Shown: positions 16,630 to 25,048, numbered from the stretch's first letter. The stretch is DNA of 64,000 nucleotides from JALYGY01 sp963800975 (GCA_963800975.1 CAWDDB010000013.1:1-64000); one strand, 5' to 3'. Notes: generated by a model from the letters alone, not told the origin. Numbers and translations: made by a program.

Positions 16630-17229
16630 GTGAAGCTGACAGTCAACATGAACGTCTCCGTCGACGGCGTGATGCAGGGGCTCGGCGGGCCGGAGGAGGA
16701 CCGCAGCGGGGGCTTCGAGCGCGGCGGATGGGCCATGCCGCTCTTCGATTCCGAGACCGCGGCCTTGACAGGCCAGGTCTACCAGCGCGCCGACGCGTTC
16801 CTGTTCGGCCGGTGGACATACGAGGTCTTCGCCGGCTCCTGGGGCGCGATGGCGGATTCCGAGGACCCCATCGCCGTGGCGTTGAACACCCGGCCCAAGT
16901 ACGTCGCCTCGACCACGCTCACCGACCCGCAATGGGCGGAGACGACCGTCCTCTCCGGAGACGTCGCGGCCGCCGTCGGCGAGCTGAAAGCCAAGCCGGG
17001 GGGCGAGCTGCAGGTGGTCGGTAGCCTCAGCCTGGTCCGGCTGCTGCTCGACAACGACCTCGTCGACGAGCTGACCCTGCTCACCTACCCCGTGGTCGTA
17101 GGCCAGGGCACGCGGCTGTTCCCCGACTCCGGCCAGGACACGGCGCTCGAGCTGGTCGAGTCGCGCGCCACCGCCAGCGGGGTGACGCTCCAGGTCTACC
17201 GTACGGCCGGGCGCCCGCTGTACGGGTAG
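16630..17229 (+). CDS. Dihydrofolate reductase-like (RibD C-terminal domain) protein
   Basis: 199 aa. Begins KLTVNMNVSVDGVMQG, the usual start of the family, then FLFGRWTYEVFAGSWG, NTRPKYVASTTLTDP, LQVVGSLSLVRLLLDNDLVD and LTYPVVVGQGTRLF. It is a second copy of the domain found in the fusion gene but clearly diverged from it. Reductase activity is inferred only from fold; no folate pathway gene is nearby. GTG/ATG start at 16630 with GAAGGGTAGGG upstream. Confidence 0.85.
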   Translation: MKLTVNMNVSVDGVMQGLGGPEEDRSGGFERGGWAMPLFDSETAALTGQVYQRADAFLFGRWTYEVFAGSWGAMADSEDPIAVALNTRPKYVASTTLTDPQWAETTVLSGDVAAAVGELKAKPGGELQVVGSLSLVRLLLDNDLVDELTLLTYPVVVGQGTRLFPDSGQDTALELVESRATASGVTLQVYRTAGRPLYG

Positions 17230-17336
17230 GCCACGCCCGACATGACGCACTTCGGCATCTTCCTTGCCCCGGCAGAACTCCGCCTCCTGCACGCGCCGAA
17301 AGACGGACCGACCCACCAGGACAAGGAGAGAGTCCG

Positions 17337-19862
17337 ATGACCGACGCCGCTCGCACAGACGAGGCGGACCTGCGCGCACGGCTGTCCGCCCTTTCCCTGG
17401 AGGAGAAGGTACGCCTCCTGACCGGCGCCGACATGTGGACTCTACATCCCGAGCCCAGGGCGGGCTTGCGCCAGCTGGTCTTCTCGGACGGTCCCAACGG
17501 TGTCCGCGGCCAGGCCTGGCTGGACGAGCGCGACCCGGCGCTGCTCTTGCCCAACCCGACGGCGCTGGCGGCGACCTGGGACCCGGAAGTAGCACAGAGG
17601 GCAGGACGGTTGTTCGCCGCCGAAGCCCGGCGCAAGAGGGTCCACGTCCTGCTCGCGCCGGCGATGAATCTCCACCGCTCGCCTTTAGGCGGGCGAAACT
17701 TCGAGAACTTCTCCGAAGATCCGCTGCTCACCTCGCGGGTTGCGGTCGGCTACGTCCGCGGCGTGCAGTCCGGCGGCGTGGCCGCGGTCGCCAAGCACTT
17801 CGTCGCCAACGACTCCGAGACCGACAGGACGCGCTACGATGCCGTTGTGGACGAGCGCACGCTGCGCGAAGTCTACCTGGCGCCCTTCGAGGCCGCCGTA
17901 AAGGAAGCTGCCGTCTGGGGTGTCATGGCGGCCTATAACGGAGTGAACGGCGACACGATGACCGAGAACGCGCCCCTCCTGAACGGGGTGCTCAAGGAGG
18001 AGTGGGGATTCGACGGCCCCGTCGTCTCCGACTGGACGGCCGCTCGCTCGACAGAAGGCAGCGCGCTCGCCGGGCTCGACCTCGTCATGCCAGGGCCAGG
18101 GGGGCCGTGGGGCGGGGCTCTCGTCGCGGCGGTGCGAGAGAATCGAGTCTCGGAGAGCCTCGTTGACGACAAGGTCTTGAGGCTACTGCGCCTCGCCGCC
18201 CGCCTCGGGGCGTTGGAGGAGGTGAGGGGAACCGGGGAGGATCGGGAGGAGAACGCGGGCGGGTCGTCTTCGTGCCCGGTCCCGCCACCCCCAACCTCCG
18301 CCTCCGGAGAGCTCCGCGAGATCGCCGCCCGCTCCATGGTCTTGCTGCGCAACGAAGGCGGTCCGCGAAACGGCTTGCTTCCTTTGGATCCCGCAGATCT
18401 GCGTCGGATCGCGCTCGTCGGCCCCGCCGCCACGGATCCCACGGTGCAGGGCGGGGGCAGCGCCCAGGTGGTTCCCCCGCACGTAGTGACCCCCGCCGGG
18501 GCCCTGCGGGAAGCGCTGCCTGAGGGGTTGGATCTCGTCGTGTTGCGCGGTGTCCGGGCCCGGCGTAACCTGACGGCCCTATCACCGGATCGGACGCTCG
18601 ATCCCGAGACGGGCGAGCGGGGCGTCAGGGTGGACTTCCTCGGTGCCGACGGCCGGCGCCTTGACACCGAACACCGCAATACCGCTCGCCTGGTGTGGCA
18701 GCCCGGCAGCCTGCCCAAGGACACGCGCGAGATCGCGGTGCGGGCTCGCCTGACCGGGGCGGAGGCGGGCCGCCACGCCCTCTCGATTGCCGGGGTCGGC
18801 GCCTTTCGTATCTTCGTAAACGGGGAAGAACGTTTGGCAAGCAACCTCGTGCCGGACACCGACGATCCCATCCTGGGGCTGCAGCGCCCGCCCGAAGCCC
18901 GTACGGAGGTGGAGCTTGCCGAAGGCGACGCCATCACGGTGGAGGCGCGCCGCGCGATCGGCGAAGACGCGCTATTCGTGGCCGTAACGCTAGGCCACGA
19001 GCCTCCAGGACCCGGGGAAGATGAAGAGCTGGAAGTGGCGGTCGAAGCCGCCCGTAACGCGGACGTGGCCGTCGTCGCTGTCGGAACCACCGACGAGGTA
19101 GAGAGCGAGGGCTTCGATAGGACAGACCTCTCGCTTCCGGGCCGCCAGGACGAGCTTGTCCGGCGCGTCGCCGAGGTCAACCCGCGCACGATTGTCGCGG
19201 TCAACGCCGGCGCCCCGGTCCTCATGCCGTGGGCAGAAAAGGTGCCCGCCGTGCTCTGGACCTGGTTCGGCGGCCAGGAGTATGGTTCGGCGCTCGCCGA
19301 CGTGCTGGTCGGGGTTGCGGAGCCCGGCGGCCGCCTGCCCACGACCTTTCCCGCCGACACCGGGTCTGCGCCCGTGGTGGACACCGCGCCCACGGACGGC
19401 CTGCTCCCCTACAACGAGGGCATCCTCGTAGGCCATCGCTCCTACGATGCCCGCGGCATCGATCCTGCCTTCGCCTTCGGGCATGGGCTCGGTTACACCA
19501 ACTGGAGGTACGAGGTGATGCGGGTCGAGCCCCCGGAAGCTGCCGGGGACGCGGTCGCACGGATACGGATAACGAACTCAGGGTCCCGGACAGGTCGCGA
19601 GGTCGTGCAGTGCTACGCGGAGCCCGCCTCCGGGACGAGCAACGAAGCCCCCCGAAGGCTCGTGGGATCCGCCACCGTCGAACTCGCACCGGGCGAGTCG
19701 GCCGAGGTGGCAGTCAACGTCTCGCGGCGGGCGCTGTCCACCTTCGAGCCGGACCGGGGTTGGCGCGATCCCTCCGGAGCGTACCTCTTCTCGGTAGGAC
19801 GTTCCTCGCGCGACCTGCGGCTCCGGTTGCGCTCGGAGCCGTGGACCAGGCGCGAAGCGTAG
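17337..19862 (+). CDS. Glycoside hydrolase family 3 beta-glucosidase
   Basis: 841 aa from ATG 17337 with AAGGAGAG upstream. The N-terminal TIM barrel has GPNGVRG, LLAPAMNLHRSPLGGRNFEN, VAKHFVANDSE (KHF) and the nucleophile Asp in VVSDWTAARST (about residue 232). Then comes an alpha/beta sandwich, interrupted by a PA14-like insert (about 405-560, RLTGAEAGRHALSIAGVGAF), and a fibronectin III-like C-terminal domain (WRYEVMRVEPP, RRALSTFEPDRGW). This is the bacterial GH3 form that cleaves terminal beta-glucosides. No signal peptide, so it works on imported oligosaccharides or glycosides. Cargo of the tRNA-Lys-bracketed segment. Confidence 0.92.
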   Translation: MTDAARTDEADLRARLSALSLEEKVRLLTGADMWTLHPEPRAGLRQLVFSDGPNGVRGQAWLDERDPALLLPNPTALAATWDPEVAQRAGRLFAAEARRKRVHVLLAPAMNLHRSPLGGRNFENFSEDPLLTSRVAVGYVRGVQSGGVAAVAKHFVANDSETDRTRYDAVVDERTLREVYLAPFEAAVKEAAVWGVMAAYNGVNGDTMTENAPLLNGVLKEEWGFDGPVVSDWTAARSTEGSALAGLDLVMPGPGGPWGGALVAAVRENRVSESLVDDKVLRLLRLAARLGALEEVRGTGEDREENAGGSSSCPVPPPPTSASGELREIAARSMVLLRNEGGPRNGLLPLDPADLRRIALVGPAATDPTVQGGGSAQVVPPHVVTPAGALREALPEGLDLVVLRGVRARRNLTALSPDRTLDPETGERGVRVDFLGADGRRLDTEHRNTARLVWQPGSLPKDTREIAVRARLTGAEAGRHALSIAGVGAFRIFVNGEERLASNLVPDTDDPILGLQRPPEARTEVELAEGDAITVEARRAIGEDALFVAVTLGHEPPGPGEDEELEVAVEAARNADVAVVAVGTTDEVESEGFDRTDLSLPGRQDELVRRVAEVNPRTIVAVNAGAPVLMPWAEKVPAVLWTWFGGQEYGSALADVLVGVAEPGGRLPTTFPADTGSAPVVDTAPTDGLLPYNEGILVGHRSYDARGIDPAFAFGHGLGYTNWRYEVMRVEPPEAAGDAVARIRITNSGSRTGREVVQCYAEPASGTSNEAPRRLVGSATVELAPGESAEVAVNVSRRALSTFEPDRGWRDPSGAYLFSVGRSSRDLRLRLRSEPWTRREA

Positions 19863-19989
19863 ACTGATGCGGTCCCCTGCGGCATGCGGGCAAGGATGCG
19901 GGAAGAACGCGTGGTGTCAAGAAGCCCCGGCAAAGCCGCCGAGGCTTCTCTCTATCCCGCCTACTCGGCTTACCTGTCGGGAGGTAAGC

Positions 19990-20035
19990 AGTGAGCCGCC
20001 CAGGACTCGAACCTGGAACCTAGAGATTAAGAGTC
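19990..20035. repeat. Right copy of the 46-bp direct repeat, within tRNA-Lys
   Basis: The copy that belongs to the intact tRNA-Lys. Together with 14246-14291 it brackets a 5.7-kb segment in direct orientation. Confidence 0.9.
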
Positions 20036-20064
20036 TCTTGCTCTGCCAATTGAGCTAGCGGCCC
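19992..20064 (-). tRNA. tRNA-Lys (anticodon CTT)
   Basis: Minus strand folds as a 73-nt tRNA: acceptor GGGCCGC / GCGGCTC with one G-T pair, D arm GCTC...GAGC, anticodon arm AGAGA-CTCTTAA-TCTCT with anticodon CTT, T arm CCAGG-TTCGAGT-CCTGG, discriminator A. CCA not encoded. Its 3' end is the integration site for the segment to its left. Confidence 0.95.
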
Positions 20065-20125
20065 GCGAGGAGCGATTATAGCATCGCCGCCCGAGGTGTC
20101 GAAAGTTAAGTATTGTTTAAAGGGC

Positions 20126-20155
20126 TTGCGCCGGATCGCAGCCCGCCCTTATAAT
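20126..20155 (+). promoter_or_regulatory. Sigma-70-type promoter of the small RNA
   Basis: TTGCGC (20126-20131), 18-nt spacer, TATAAT (20150-20155). The perfect -10 in a GC-rich genome, followed directly by structured sequence and a terminator, marks a dedicated promoter. Confidence 0.75.
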
Positions 20156-20160
20156 AATCG

Positions 20161-20240
20161 TATCATCCTAGCGGTTCTTTCTGGAGAACCGCTAAGGGCC
20201 GGAAAAGGGTCTCACCCTTCTATGAACACCGGCCCTTTTT
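20161..20240 (+). ncRNA. Candidate small structured RNA of about 80 nt
   Basis: Starts 6 nt past the TATAAT box. Hairpin 1: TAGCGGTTCT / AGAACCGCTA (20169-20194) with a 6-nt loop. Hairpin 2: GGGCCGG (20196-20202) pairs with CCGGCCC (20229-20235) and holds an inner stem AAGGGT / ACCCTT (205-210, 214-219) with a 3-nt loop. TTTTT at 20236-20240 completes an intrinsic terminator. There is no good ORF. It lies between tRNA-Lys and the HD-protein gene, both on the other strand, so it is not a leader. I do not recognise a known family. Confidence 0.6.
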
Positions 20241-20259
20241 GTTTGGGCTCATCAGCACT

Positions 20260-21591
20260 TCAGCCTACCTCCTCCGCGATGGTGAAAAGTTCCTCGGCGT
20301 GCCGGCGCACGGACGTGGCGAGGTCCTCGTCTGAGGTGGCGATCAGGATGCGGTGCAGGGGCGCGTGGTAGCGTTGCAGGTCGTCTTCGGTCATGCCCGA
20401 GATGCTTTGCCAGGTGACGGGGTTGCGTTCGCCGGGGAGGGGGAGGCGCCGGATCAGGCGCAGATCCACGCGCATCCTCCGGTCTTTGGGGAGGTCGATG
20501 AGGATGTCGAATAGGCCCGCGACGCCTTTGCGGTAGCGGGTGAGGTAGCGGGCCCAGGCCTCCTCGACCCGCCGGCGCCAGGAGGCGTCGTCGCGCAGGC
20601 GTATGAGCGAGGCGTAGCTAGGGTGGCGCTCGTCGAACTCCAGGGCGGGGTGGTAGGGCTCGCGCTCGGCGAGGCGCTTCATCAGAACCGAGGTGGAGCT
20701 CTCGGGCTCGGCCGAGTCCTGGAGGAGGACGAAGGCCCCCGCGTCGTCCTGCTCGGAGAGCTTGTCGAAGGTAACGGTCTCGGCCTGCACGGCGTCCTGC
20801 ACGGCCCTGCGGAACATCACGGTGGGTATGCGCAACGCGTGGTTCTCGTAGACGTTGTAGTACATCAGGTAGCGCGCGAAGACGAAGGACTGAAGCGCCC
20901 CCATGCCCTCTTCGTCCAACGTCAGGACCGCCCTGTTCTCCTGGCCGACTATCCTCAGGTGCTCGATCAGGGGCACCACCGGGACGGTGCCGTAGGGCAA
21001 CTGCGCCCCTCGGGCGTCCCGAACCAGGCTGTCGAGGGCGCTGACGTCGAGGGATCCGAAGAGGATGTCCCGCAGGAGATGCTCCGTTGGGGTGAGGCCG
21101 CGCGGCAGATCGCCGCCCCGGGAGACGAGGCGGTAGACGTTTTGTGGCTCGAGGTCCCACTCGCCCCTCAGGACCTTGGCGACCTCGGTGTGCTCGATCC
21201 AGCGCCGGCTCAGCTCCTTGAGGGTTGGCCTGCCCGGCACGGCTATGCCCTCGACGGCGCGGGAGTACGGGTAGCGTGCGGCGTCCAGCAGCAGCGCGGC
21301 GGCCTGGGCCGCCTGGACGTCCCTGTTCTCGAGGTAGGCGCCGCTCTCGGCGATCCTCCTGAGGGTCAGCCGCGTCAGGTGGTAGACCCCGATGGCGTGG
21401 TCCAAGCGGGTGTGCCTGGCCCTGGGAAAGGCCGCGAACGTGAACCCTAGCTGGCTCATGCCCCCGAGGCGTTGCATGGCTTCCGTGTCGAGCAGCGCCC
21501 TGACCGCCCGGTCTACGGGAATGTCTCCCCACACCACGTCCCGGACTCGTCTCCCGGAGCCCCCGAAGAACTCCCCTACGGTACCGCTCAA
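20260..21591 (-). CDS. HD-superfamily (dGTPase/SAMHD1-like) protein with lost metal ligands
   Basis: 443 aa with the general plan of HD-type dNTP triphosphohydrolase relatives: FPRARHTRLDHAIGVYHLT at the N-terminus, then the position of the HD motif, then a long helical body (YLMYYNVYENHALR, FDILIDLPKDRRMRVDLRLI). The usual HDxxH motif of the form ALLHDIGHGPFSH reads ALLLDAARYPYSRAVEG here: the His of HD is Leu and the following GH is AR. Only the Asp is kept, so hydrolase activity is doubtful and a binding or regulatory role is more likely. TTG 21591 follows GGGAGC. Convergent with the small RNA. Confidence 0.8.
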   Translation of the reverse strand: MSGTVGEFFGGSGRRVRDVVWGDIPVDRAVRALLDTEAMQRLGGMSQLGFTFAAFPRARHTRLDHAIGVYHLTRLTLRRIAESGAYLENRDVQAAQAAALLLDAARYPYSRAVEGIAVPGRPTLKELSRRWIEHTEVAKVLRGEWDLEPQNVYRLVSRGGDLPRGLTPTEHLLRDILFGSLDVSALDSLVRDARGAQLPYGTVPVVPLIEHLRIVGQENRAVLTLDEEGMGALQSFVFARYLMYYNVYENHALRIPTVMFRRAVQDAVQAETVTFDKLSEQDDAGAFVLLQDSAEPESSTSVLMKRLAEREPYHPALEFDERHPSYASLIRLRDDASWRRRVEEAWARYLTRYRKGVAGLFDILIDLPKDRRMRVDLRLIRRLPLPGERNPVTWQSISGMTEDDLQRYHAPLHRILIATSDEDLATSVRRHAEELFTIAEEVG

Positions 21592-21701
21592 TGCCGCTCC
21601 CGCTGATCGCTTCAGGCTATTCTACCAATATGGCCGTTGCGCTCGGACTCCCGATCTCGCTACCGGTGTAATATAGTGGTCCGAAAGCAGGAGGGGTTGC
21701 C

Positions 21702-22229
21702 ATACACGCCGAAGATGTCGAGGTCTTACGCGGGGAGTCACTCATCCTGAGGCCGCCGCGCGAGTCCGACGTGGAGGCTGCATACGCGTGGGACCGGGAC
21801 CCCGAGCTCGCCGCGTGGAACGGTCGCACCCCGATCTCCATCTCGCTCCCCGCCGCCAGGCGCGACTACCTTGCCCGCTGGAAAGATCCGAGCGTGAAGA
21901 CGTTTGTCATGGAGGCCGCCGGTAAACCTATCGGCATGGTCACCCTGTACGACTTCCGCAGGGCCGGTTGCGAGATCGGCATAAAGGTCGGACCGGAAGA
22001 CCTGCGAGGCAAGGGATACGCGAGCGAGACCATCGAGCTGCTCGTGGACTACGCCTTCGATACCCTTGGCCTCGAGGTCCTGCGCGGCTCCACCCTCTCC
22101 CACAACGAGCGGATGCGGCGCGTGTTCGAGAAGAACGGCTTCACGCTGGTAGGCGACGGTTTCCTCCTCAGCCGTTACGACAACCGACGCTACACCGAGC
22201 TCTTCTTCGAGCGCCGGCGCGAGGAGTAG
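21702..22229 (+). CDS. GNAT acetyltransferase with unclear start codon
   Basis: GNAT fold of the RimJ/RimL type: LRGESLILRPPRESDVEAAY, PIGMVTLYDFRRAGCEIGIK, VGPEDLRGKGYASETIELL (acetyl-CoA-binding RGKGYA) and STLSHNERMRRVFEKNGF. Homology begins upstream of the first canonical start (GTG 21771), but between the in-frame TAA at 21669 and 21771 there is no ATG, GTG or TTG. AGGAGGGG (21689-21696) stands 5 nt before ATA 21702, which would give the full N-terminus, 175 aa. So it either starts at ATA or carries a point change from ATG. The substrate amine is not predictable. Confidence 0.75.
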   Translation: MHAEDVEVLRGESLILRPPRESDVEAAYAWDRDPELAAWNGRTPISISLPAARRDYLARWKDPSVKTFVMEAAGKPIGMVTLYDFRRAGCEIGIKVGPEDLRGKGYASETIELLVDYAFDTLGLEVLRGSTLSHNERMRRVFEKNGFTLVGDGFLLSRYDNRRYTELFFERRREE

Positions 22230-22298
22230 CCGCAAGCCTCATCGTCCCCGCGCGGAACGTACTAATGATTCACCTCCACACCGGCTACAATAAGGTCA

Positions 22299-23213
22299 GT
22301 GAGAACGCAGCTACAGTTAAACGTGCGCAGCCGGGGCGCGATGAGCGGGGTGCTCACGATGGGCAGCCTGGACCCTGCTTTTGGGGGGGCGGCGCGCGTC
22401 GACGGGGGACCGGTGGTCCTCGACCTCAGGGCGGTCGATTTCGTGGAGCCGGCGGGGCTGTGCGGGCTGGCCGCGCTGCTGGAGTTCTTGATCCCGCGCT
22501 GCGAAGAGGTCGGCATCGCGCTGGCCGGGCGCGACGTGCCGGCCTACCTGGAGCGCATGAACTTCTTCCGGCTCTTCGGCGACAGGATCAAGACCAACGC
22601 CGACGTCGCCTCCCTGGAAGAGCGCCGCCGTCACAACCCAGGGACGTTGCAGGAGCTTATAAACTTCCACACCGAGCAGGAGATACCGGGCATCATCGAG
22701 CGCATCTCGGAGATCCTGGAGAACCAGGGCTACCGCCTGCGCGAGCGGGTCGCCATCTGCTCGGTGCTCTCGGAGATCTGCGCGAACGCCGCCGAGCACG
22801 GGACCTCCTCGTTCGGGGCCTACGCCGCCGTCCAGGCCTACCACCACATCGTTAGCGGTCCTCGCAGACGCGGCGAGGAGGTGCTGATAGCCATCGCGGA
22901 CGGCGGACCGGGCGTGCGCGAGACGCTCGCCCAGAACCCGGCCCTCGCCGACTACACCGCCTCAGACAACGATGCCCTGCGCCACGCCCTCGAGATGGGC
23001 GTCTCGGGCACGGGCGAGATCGGGCGCGGCGGCGGCCTCGCCCTGGTCGCGGGCATCGCCGCCAGATCCGGCGGCTCCCTTTCCCTGCGCTCCGGAACGG
23101 GCCGCGTGACGGTCTACGAGAGCCGCAAGAACTCCCGCAACGTTCCCGCCTTCCCGGGCACCTTCGTTCGCGTCTCTCTGCCCCGAACCCCCGCAGAGAA
23201 AACGCCGCAATGA
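22299..23213 (+). CDS. STAS-like domain fused to an anti-sigma-type HATPase
   Basis: 304 aa from GTG 22299; TACAAT at 22286-22291 lies 7 nt before it, so the mRNA is probably leaderless. Residues about 1-95 resemble a STAS domain (VVLDLRAVDFVEPAGLCGLA, RDVPAYLERMNFFRLFG). Residues 120-300 are a GHKL ATPase: N box LSEICANAAEHG, IAIADGGPGV (G1), GRGGGLALVAGIAARSGG (G2) and a final beta strand TFVRVSLP. This is the architecture of serine kinase/anti-sigma regulators that work by partner switching. The next gene is a STAS-like/HTH protein, probably its partner. Confidence 0.8.
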   Translation: MRTQLQLNVRSRGAMSGVLTMGSLDPAFGGAARVDGGPVVLDLRAVDFVEPAGLCGLAALLEFLIPRCEEVGIALAGRDVPAYLERMNFFRLFGDRIKTNADVASLEERRRHNPGTLQELINFHTEQEIPGIIERISEILENQGYRLRERVAICSVLSEICANAAEHGTSSFGAYAAVQAYHHIVSGPRRRGEEVLIAIADGGPGVRETLAQNPALADYTASDNDALRHALEMGVSGTGEIGRGGGLALVAGIAARSGGSLSLRSGTGRVTVYESRKNSRNVPAFPGTFVRVSLPRTPAEKTPQ

Positions 23214-23239
23214 AGCCGAAAATTACCCCCCGGAAAACG

Positions 23240-23268
23240 TTGATTTCTCGCCACCGACACGGTACAAT
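23240..23268 (+). promoter_or_regulatory. Promoter of the STAS-like/HTH gene
   Basis: TTGATT (23240-23245), 17-nt spacer, TACAAT (23263-23268). ATG 23277 starts 9 nt after the box, so the transcript should begin at or next to the start codon. Confidence 0.7.
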
Positions 23269-23276
23269 TCAGCAAG

Positions 23277-23882
23277 ATGATTTCACTGACGACAGTGAGG
23301 CCAGGTTCGGTGGGTGAGGAGCGCTCTCACCGGGTCTTCGAGATCGCCGGCGGCGACTTCGGGGGCAAGCTGATGGTTACCCGCTCGACGGGCCGGGCCG
23401 TGAGGGAAGCGCTAGAGGAGACGCTCGCGGCGTTGCCCAAAGGCGGGGCGCTCTACGTAGACACGCGGGGCGTCGAGCTGATGGACTACTCGTTCGCTGA
23501 TGAGGCGCTGGGCATCCTGGCGTCGAGGTCGGCGAGCGGGGAGTACGGGGACCGGCACCTGGTGCTCGTCGAGGAGGATAGGGATCTGCTGGAGAACATC
23601 GAGGCCTCCCTGAGGCAGCGGTCGCTCGCCATGATCCGGGTCGACGAGATCGGCGGCGAGCCGAGCATCGTCGGCGAGGTGCCAGAGCACCTGGTCGCCA
23701 CCTTGCAGGCGATCTACGACTCCGGCTCTATCACCAACGCGGCGCTTGCCGCCAGGCTCGGCCTCAACCATACCGCCTGCAACAACAGGGCGACGAGGCT
23801 TGCCAAGCTCGGTCTTATACACCGCCGCGTCGAGACCGCGGCGCCGGGCGGAAGGCAGTACACCTACGAGAGGGTCGTCTGA
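23277..23882 (+). CDS. STAS-like (DUF4325-type) domain with C-terminal winged HTH
   Basis: 201 aa. The N-terminal half is a STAS-like fold of the DUF4325 sort (GKLMVTRSTGRAVREALEE, GGALYVDTRGVELMDYSFAD, EYGDRHLVLVEED). The C-terminal part (about 140-201) is an HTH: ITNAALAARLGLNHTACNN, RATRLAKLGLIHRR, and a wing APGGRQYTYERV. The pairing of a STAS-like switch domain with DNA binding suggests that the upstream ATPase controls transcription directly through this protein. It has its own promoter, 63 nt after the previous gene. Confidence 0.8.
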   Translation: MISLTTVRPGSVGEERSHRVFEIAGGDFGGKLMVTRSTGRAVREALEETLAALPKGGALYVDTRGVELMDYSFADEALGILASRSASGEYGDRHLVLVEEDRDLLENIEASLRQRSLAMIRVDEIGGEPSIVGEVPEHLVATLQAIYDSGSITNAALAARLGLNHTACNNRATRLAKLGLIHRRVETAAPGGRQYTYERVV

Positions 23883-23961
23883 TGTTTTGTTTTGACCACA
23901 TCCTCACTCATCTCAGTGAAAGCAGCGGTACCGGTGTAGGAACGCCGGAGGAGGTATAGCG

Positions 23962-24552
23962 GTGCGCGAAGAGTACATGATCGAGCGGCAGGGCAAGAGG
24001 TTTGTTCTATATGCGGGTTTGTTAGAGGAGGCACACAGCCGGGGGCTGAGGAGCATCGAGACGGACCTGTTGCAGGTCCCCAGCGCCGGCAACGGCGAGG
24101 TCGCCATCGTGAGGGCGGTTGTCCGGACGGAGGACGGCAAGTTCACGGGCATAGGCGACGCGAGCCCCGAGAACGTCAACCGGACGATAGCTCCGCACGT
24201 GATCCGCATGGCCGAGACCAGGGCCAAGGCGCGGGCGTTGAGGGATGCGATCAACGTCGGCGTCACCGCCTTCGAGGAGCTCGGGGGGGAGGACGGCGGG
24301 TCCGAGGTCGTGGAGCCCGCTCGCGGCAACGGGGACCAGGCCCGTCCGGCCGCGCAGGTGCAGGAAAACCGGGGCGAGCTGCCGGCCACCAAGAAGCAGC
24401 TCAACTACCTGGAGGCCCTCGTCTCCGACGTCGTCGAGGACGAAGGCGGCGGGATGGACAAGTTCGAGGACATGGTCGGCAAGCCCATAGGCGAGCTGAC
24501 GCGCGAGGAGGCGAGCGAGTGGATCAGCCGCCTCTCGGGGAAGGCGGCGTAG
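23962..24552 (+). CDS. Putative ssDNA-annealing-like protein (Rad52/ERF-type)
   Basis: GTG 23962 with GGAGGAGG upstream; 196 aa. The core (FVLYAGLLEEAHSRGLRSIE, KFTGIGDASPENVNRTIAPH, IRMAETRAKARALRDAINVG) has the G-x-GDAS plus AETRAxxRALR pattern seen in single-strand annealing proteins of phage recombination systems. An acidic linker is followed by a C-terminal module ATKKQLNYLEALV...LTREEASEWISRL that often accompanies such proteins. I infer a recombination or DNA-binding role from these patterns only. First gene of a four-gene operon ending in a sigma factor; the next gene overlaps by 1 nt. Confidence 0.55.
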   Translation: MREEYMIERQGKRFVLYAGLLEEAHSRGLRSIETDLLQVPSAGNGEVAIVRAVVRTEDGKFTGIGDASPENVNRTIAPHVIRMAETRAKARALRDAINVGVTAFEELGGEDGGSEVVEPARGNGDQARPAAQVQENRGELPATKKQLNYLEALVSDVVEDEGGGMDKFEDMVGKPIGELTREEASEWISRLSGKAA

Positions 24553-24761
24553 TGGGGCGCACCTGGATCGCGGCGCTCGGCGAGGAGGTCACGCTTTACG
24601 AGGCCGACCTCCCCGCTTGCTGCCTGCGCAGCGCCAGGGGCTCGGGGGACGTATTCGAGTGTCCATCGTGCGGGGCGGTTTGGCAGACGCCCGTTCCCCT
24701 TGAGCCCGAGGCGGACGCCTTCCTGCGGACCGAAGAGGAGGAGCGGAAGGGGGCCGCATGA
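24552..24761 (+). CDS. Small CxxC protein in the sigma-factor operon
   Basis: GTG 24552 overlaps the stop codon of the previous gene by 1 nt; 69 aa. It contains ACCLRS and FECPSCGAVWQTP, the latter half of a zinc ribbon, and an acidic tail EEEERKG. The next gene shares the line of PACCLRS/PGCCLRS, so the two are probably related small metal-binding proteins. Function unknown. Confidence 0.65.
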   Translation: MGRTWIAALGEEVTLYEADLPACCLRSARGSGDVFECPSCGAVWQTPVPLEPEADAFLRTEEEERKGAA

Positions 24762-25048
24762 CGAAGAAGAGGAGCGCGCTCAGGCCTGACACCACGCTCG
24801 CGCCGGTGGACGAGCCGCACGACGAGGTCTACGCCTGGGCGCTGCCCGGATGTTGCCTGAGGTCTCTCAAGGAGGCGGCCCTGGCCGAGGCGGGGGAGAG
24901 GCGACGGCTCGAGCTCGGGTGCTCGTGCGGTAGGACCTGGCGGGTTACGTCGAGCCTGGACGGGAGGATCCTGGGTCGGTTCGTCACGCACGGCGGGCCG
25001 CGCGTGGGCGGCGTGAACGAGAAGGTGTCAAAAAGGGAGGCGGGATGA
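24758..25048 (+). CDS. Second small CC/CxC protein in the sigma-factor operon
   Basis: ATG 24758 overlaps the previous stop (ATGA); 96 aa. Carries LPGCCLRSLKEAALAEAG and LELGCSCGRTWRVTSS, a Cys pair plus CxC that could bind zinc. It resembles its upstream neighbour in layout (CCLRS, then a Cys pair before W), suggesting duplication. Translational coupling on both sides ties it to the sigma gene. Confidence 0.65.
   Translation: MTKKRSALRPDTTLAPVDEPHDEVYAWALPGCCLRSLKEAALAEAGERRRLELGCSCGRTWRVTSSLDGRILGRFVTHGGPRVGGVNEKVSKREAG

Noticed and set aside
15661..17595. Long minus-strand frame of 644 codons
   Set aside because: Antisense shadow of the ArsR-cluster genes with biased composition and no recognisable domain.
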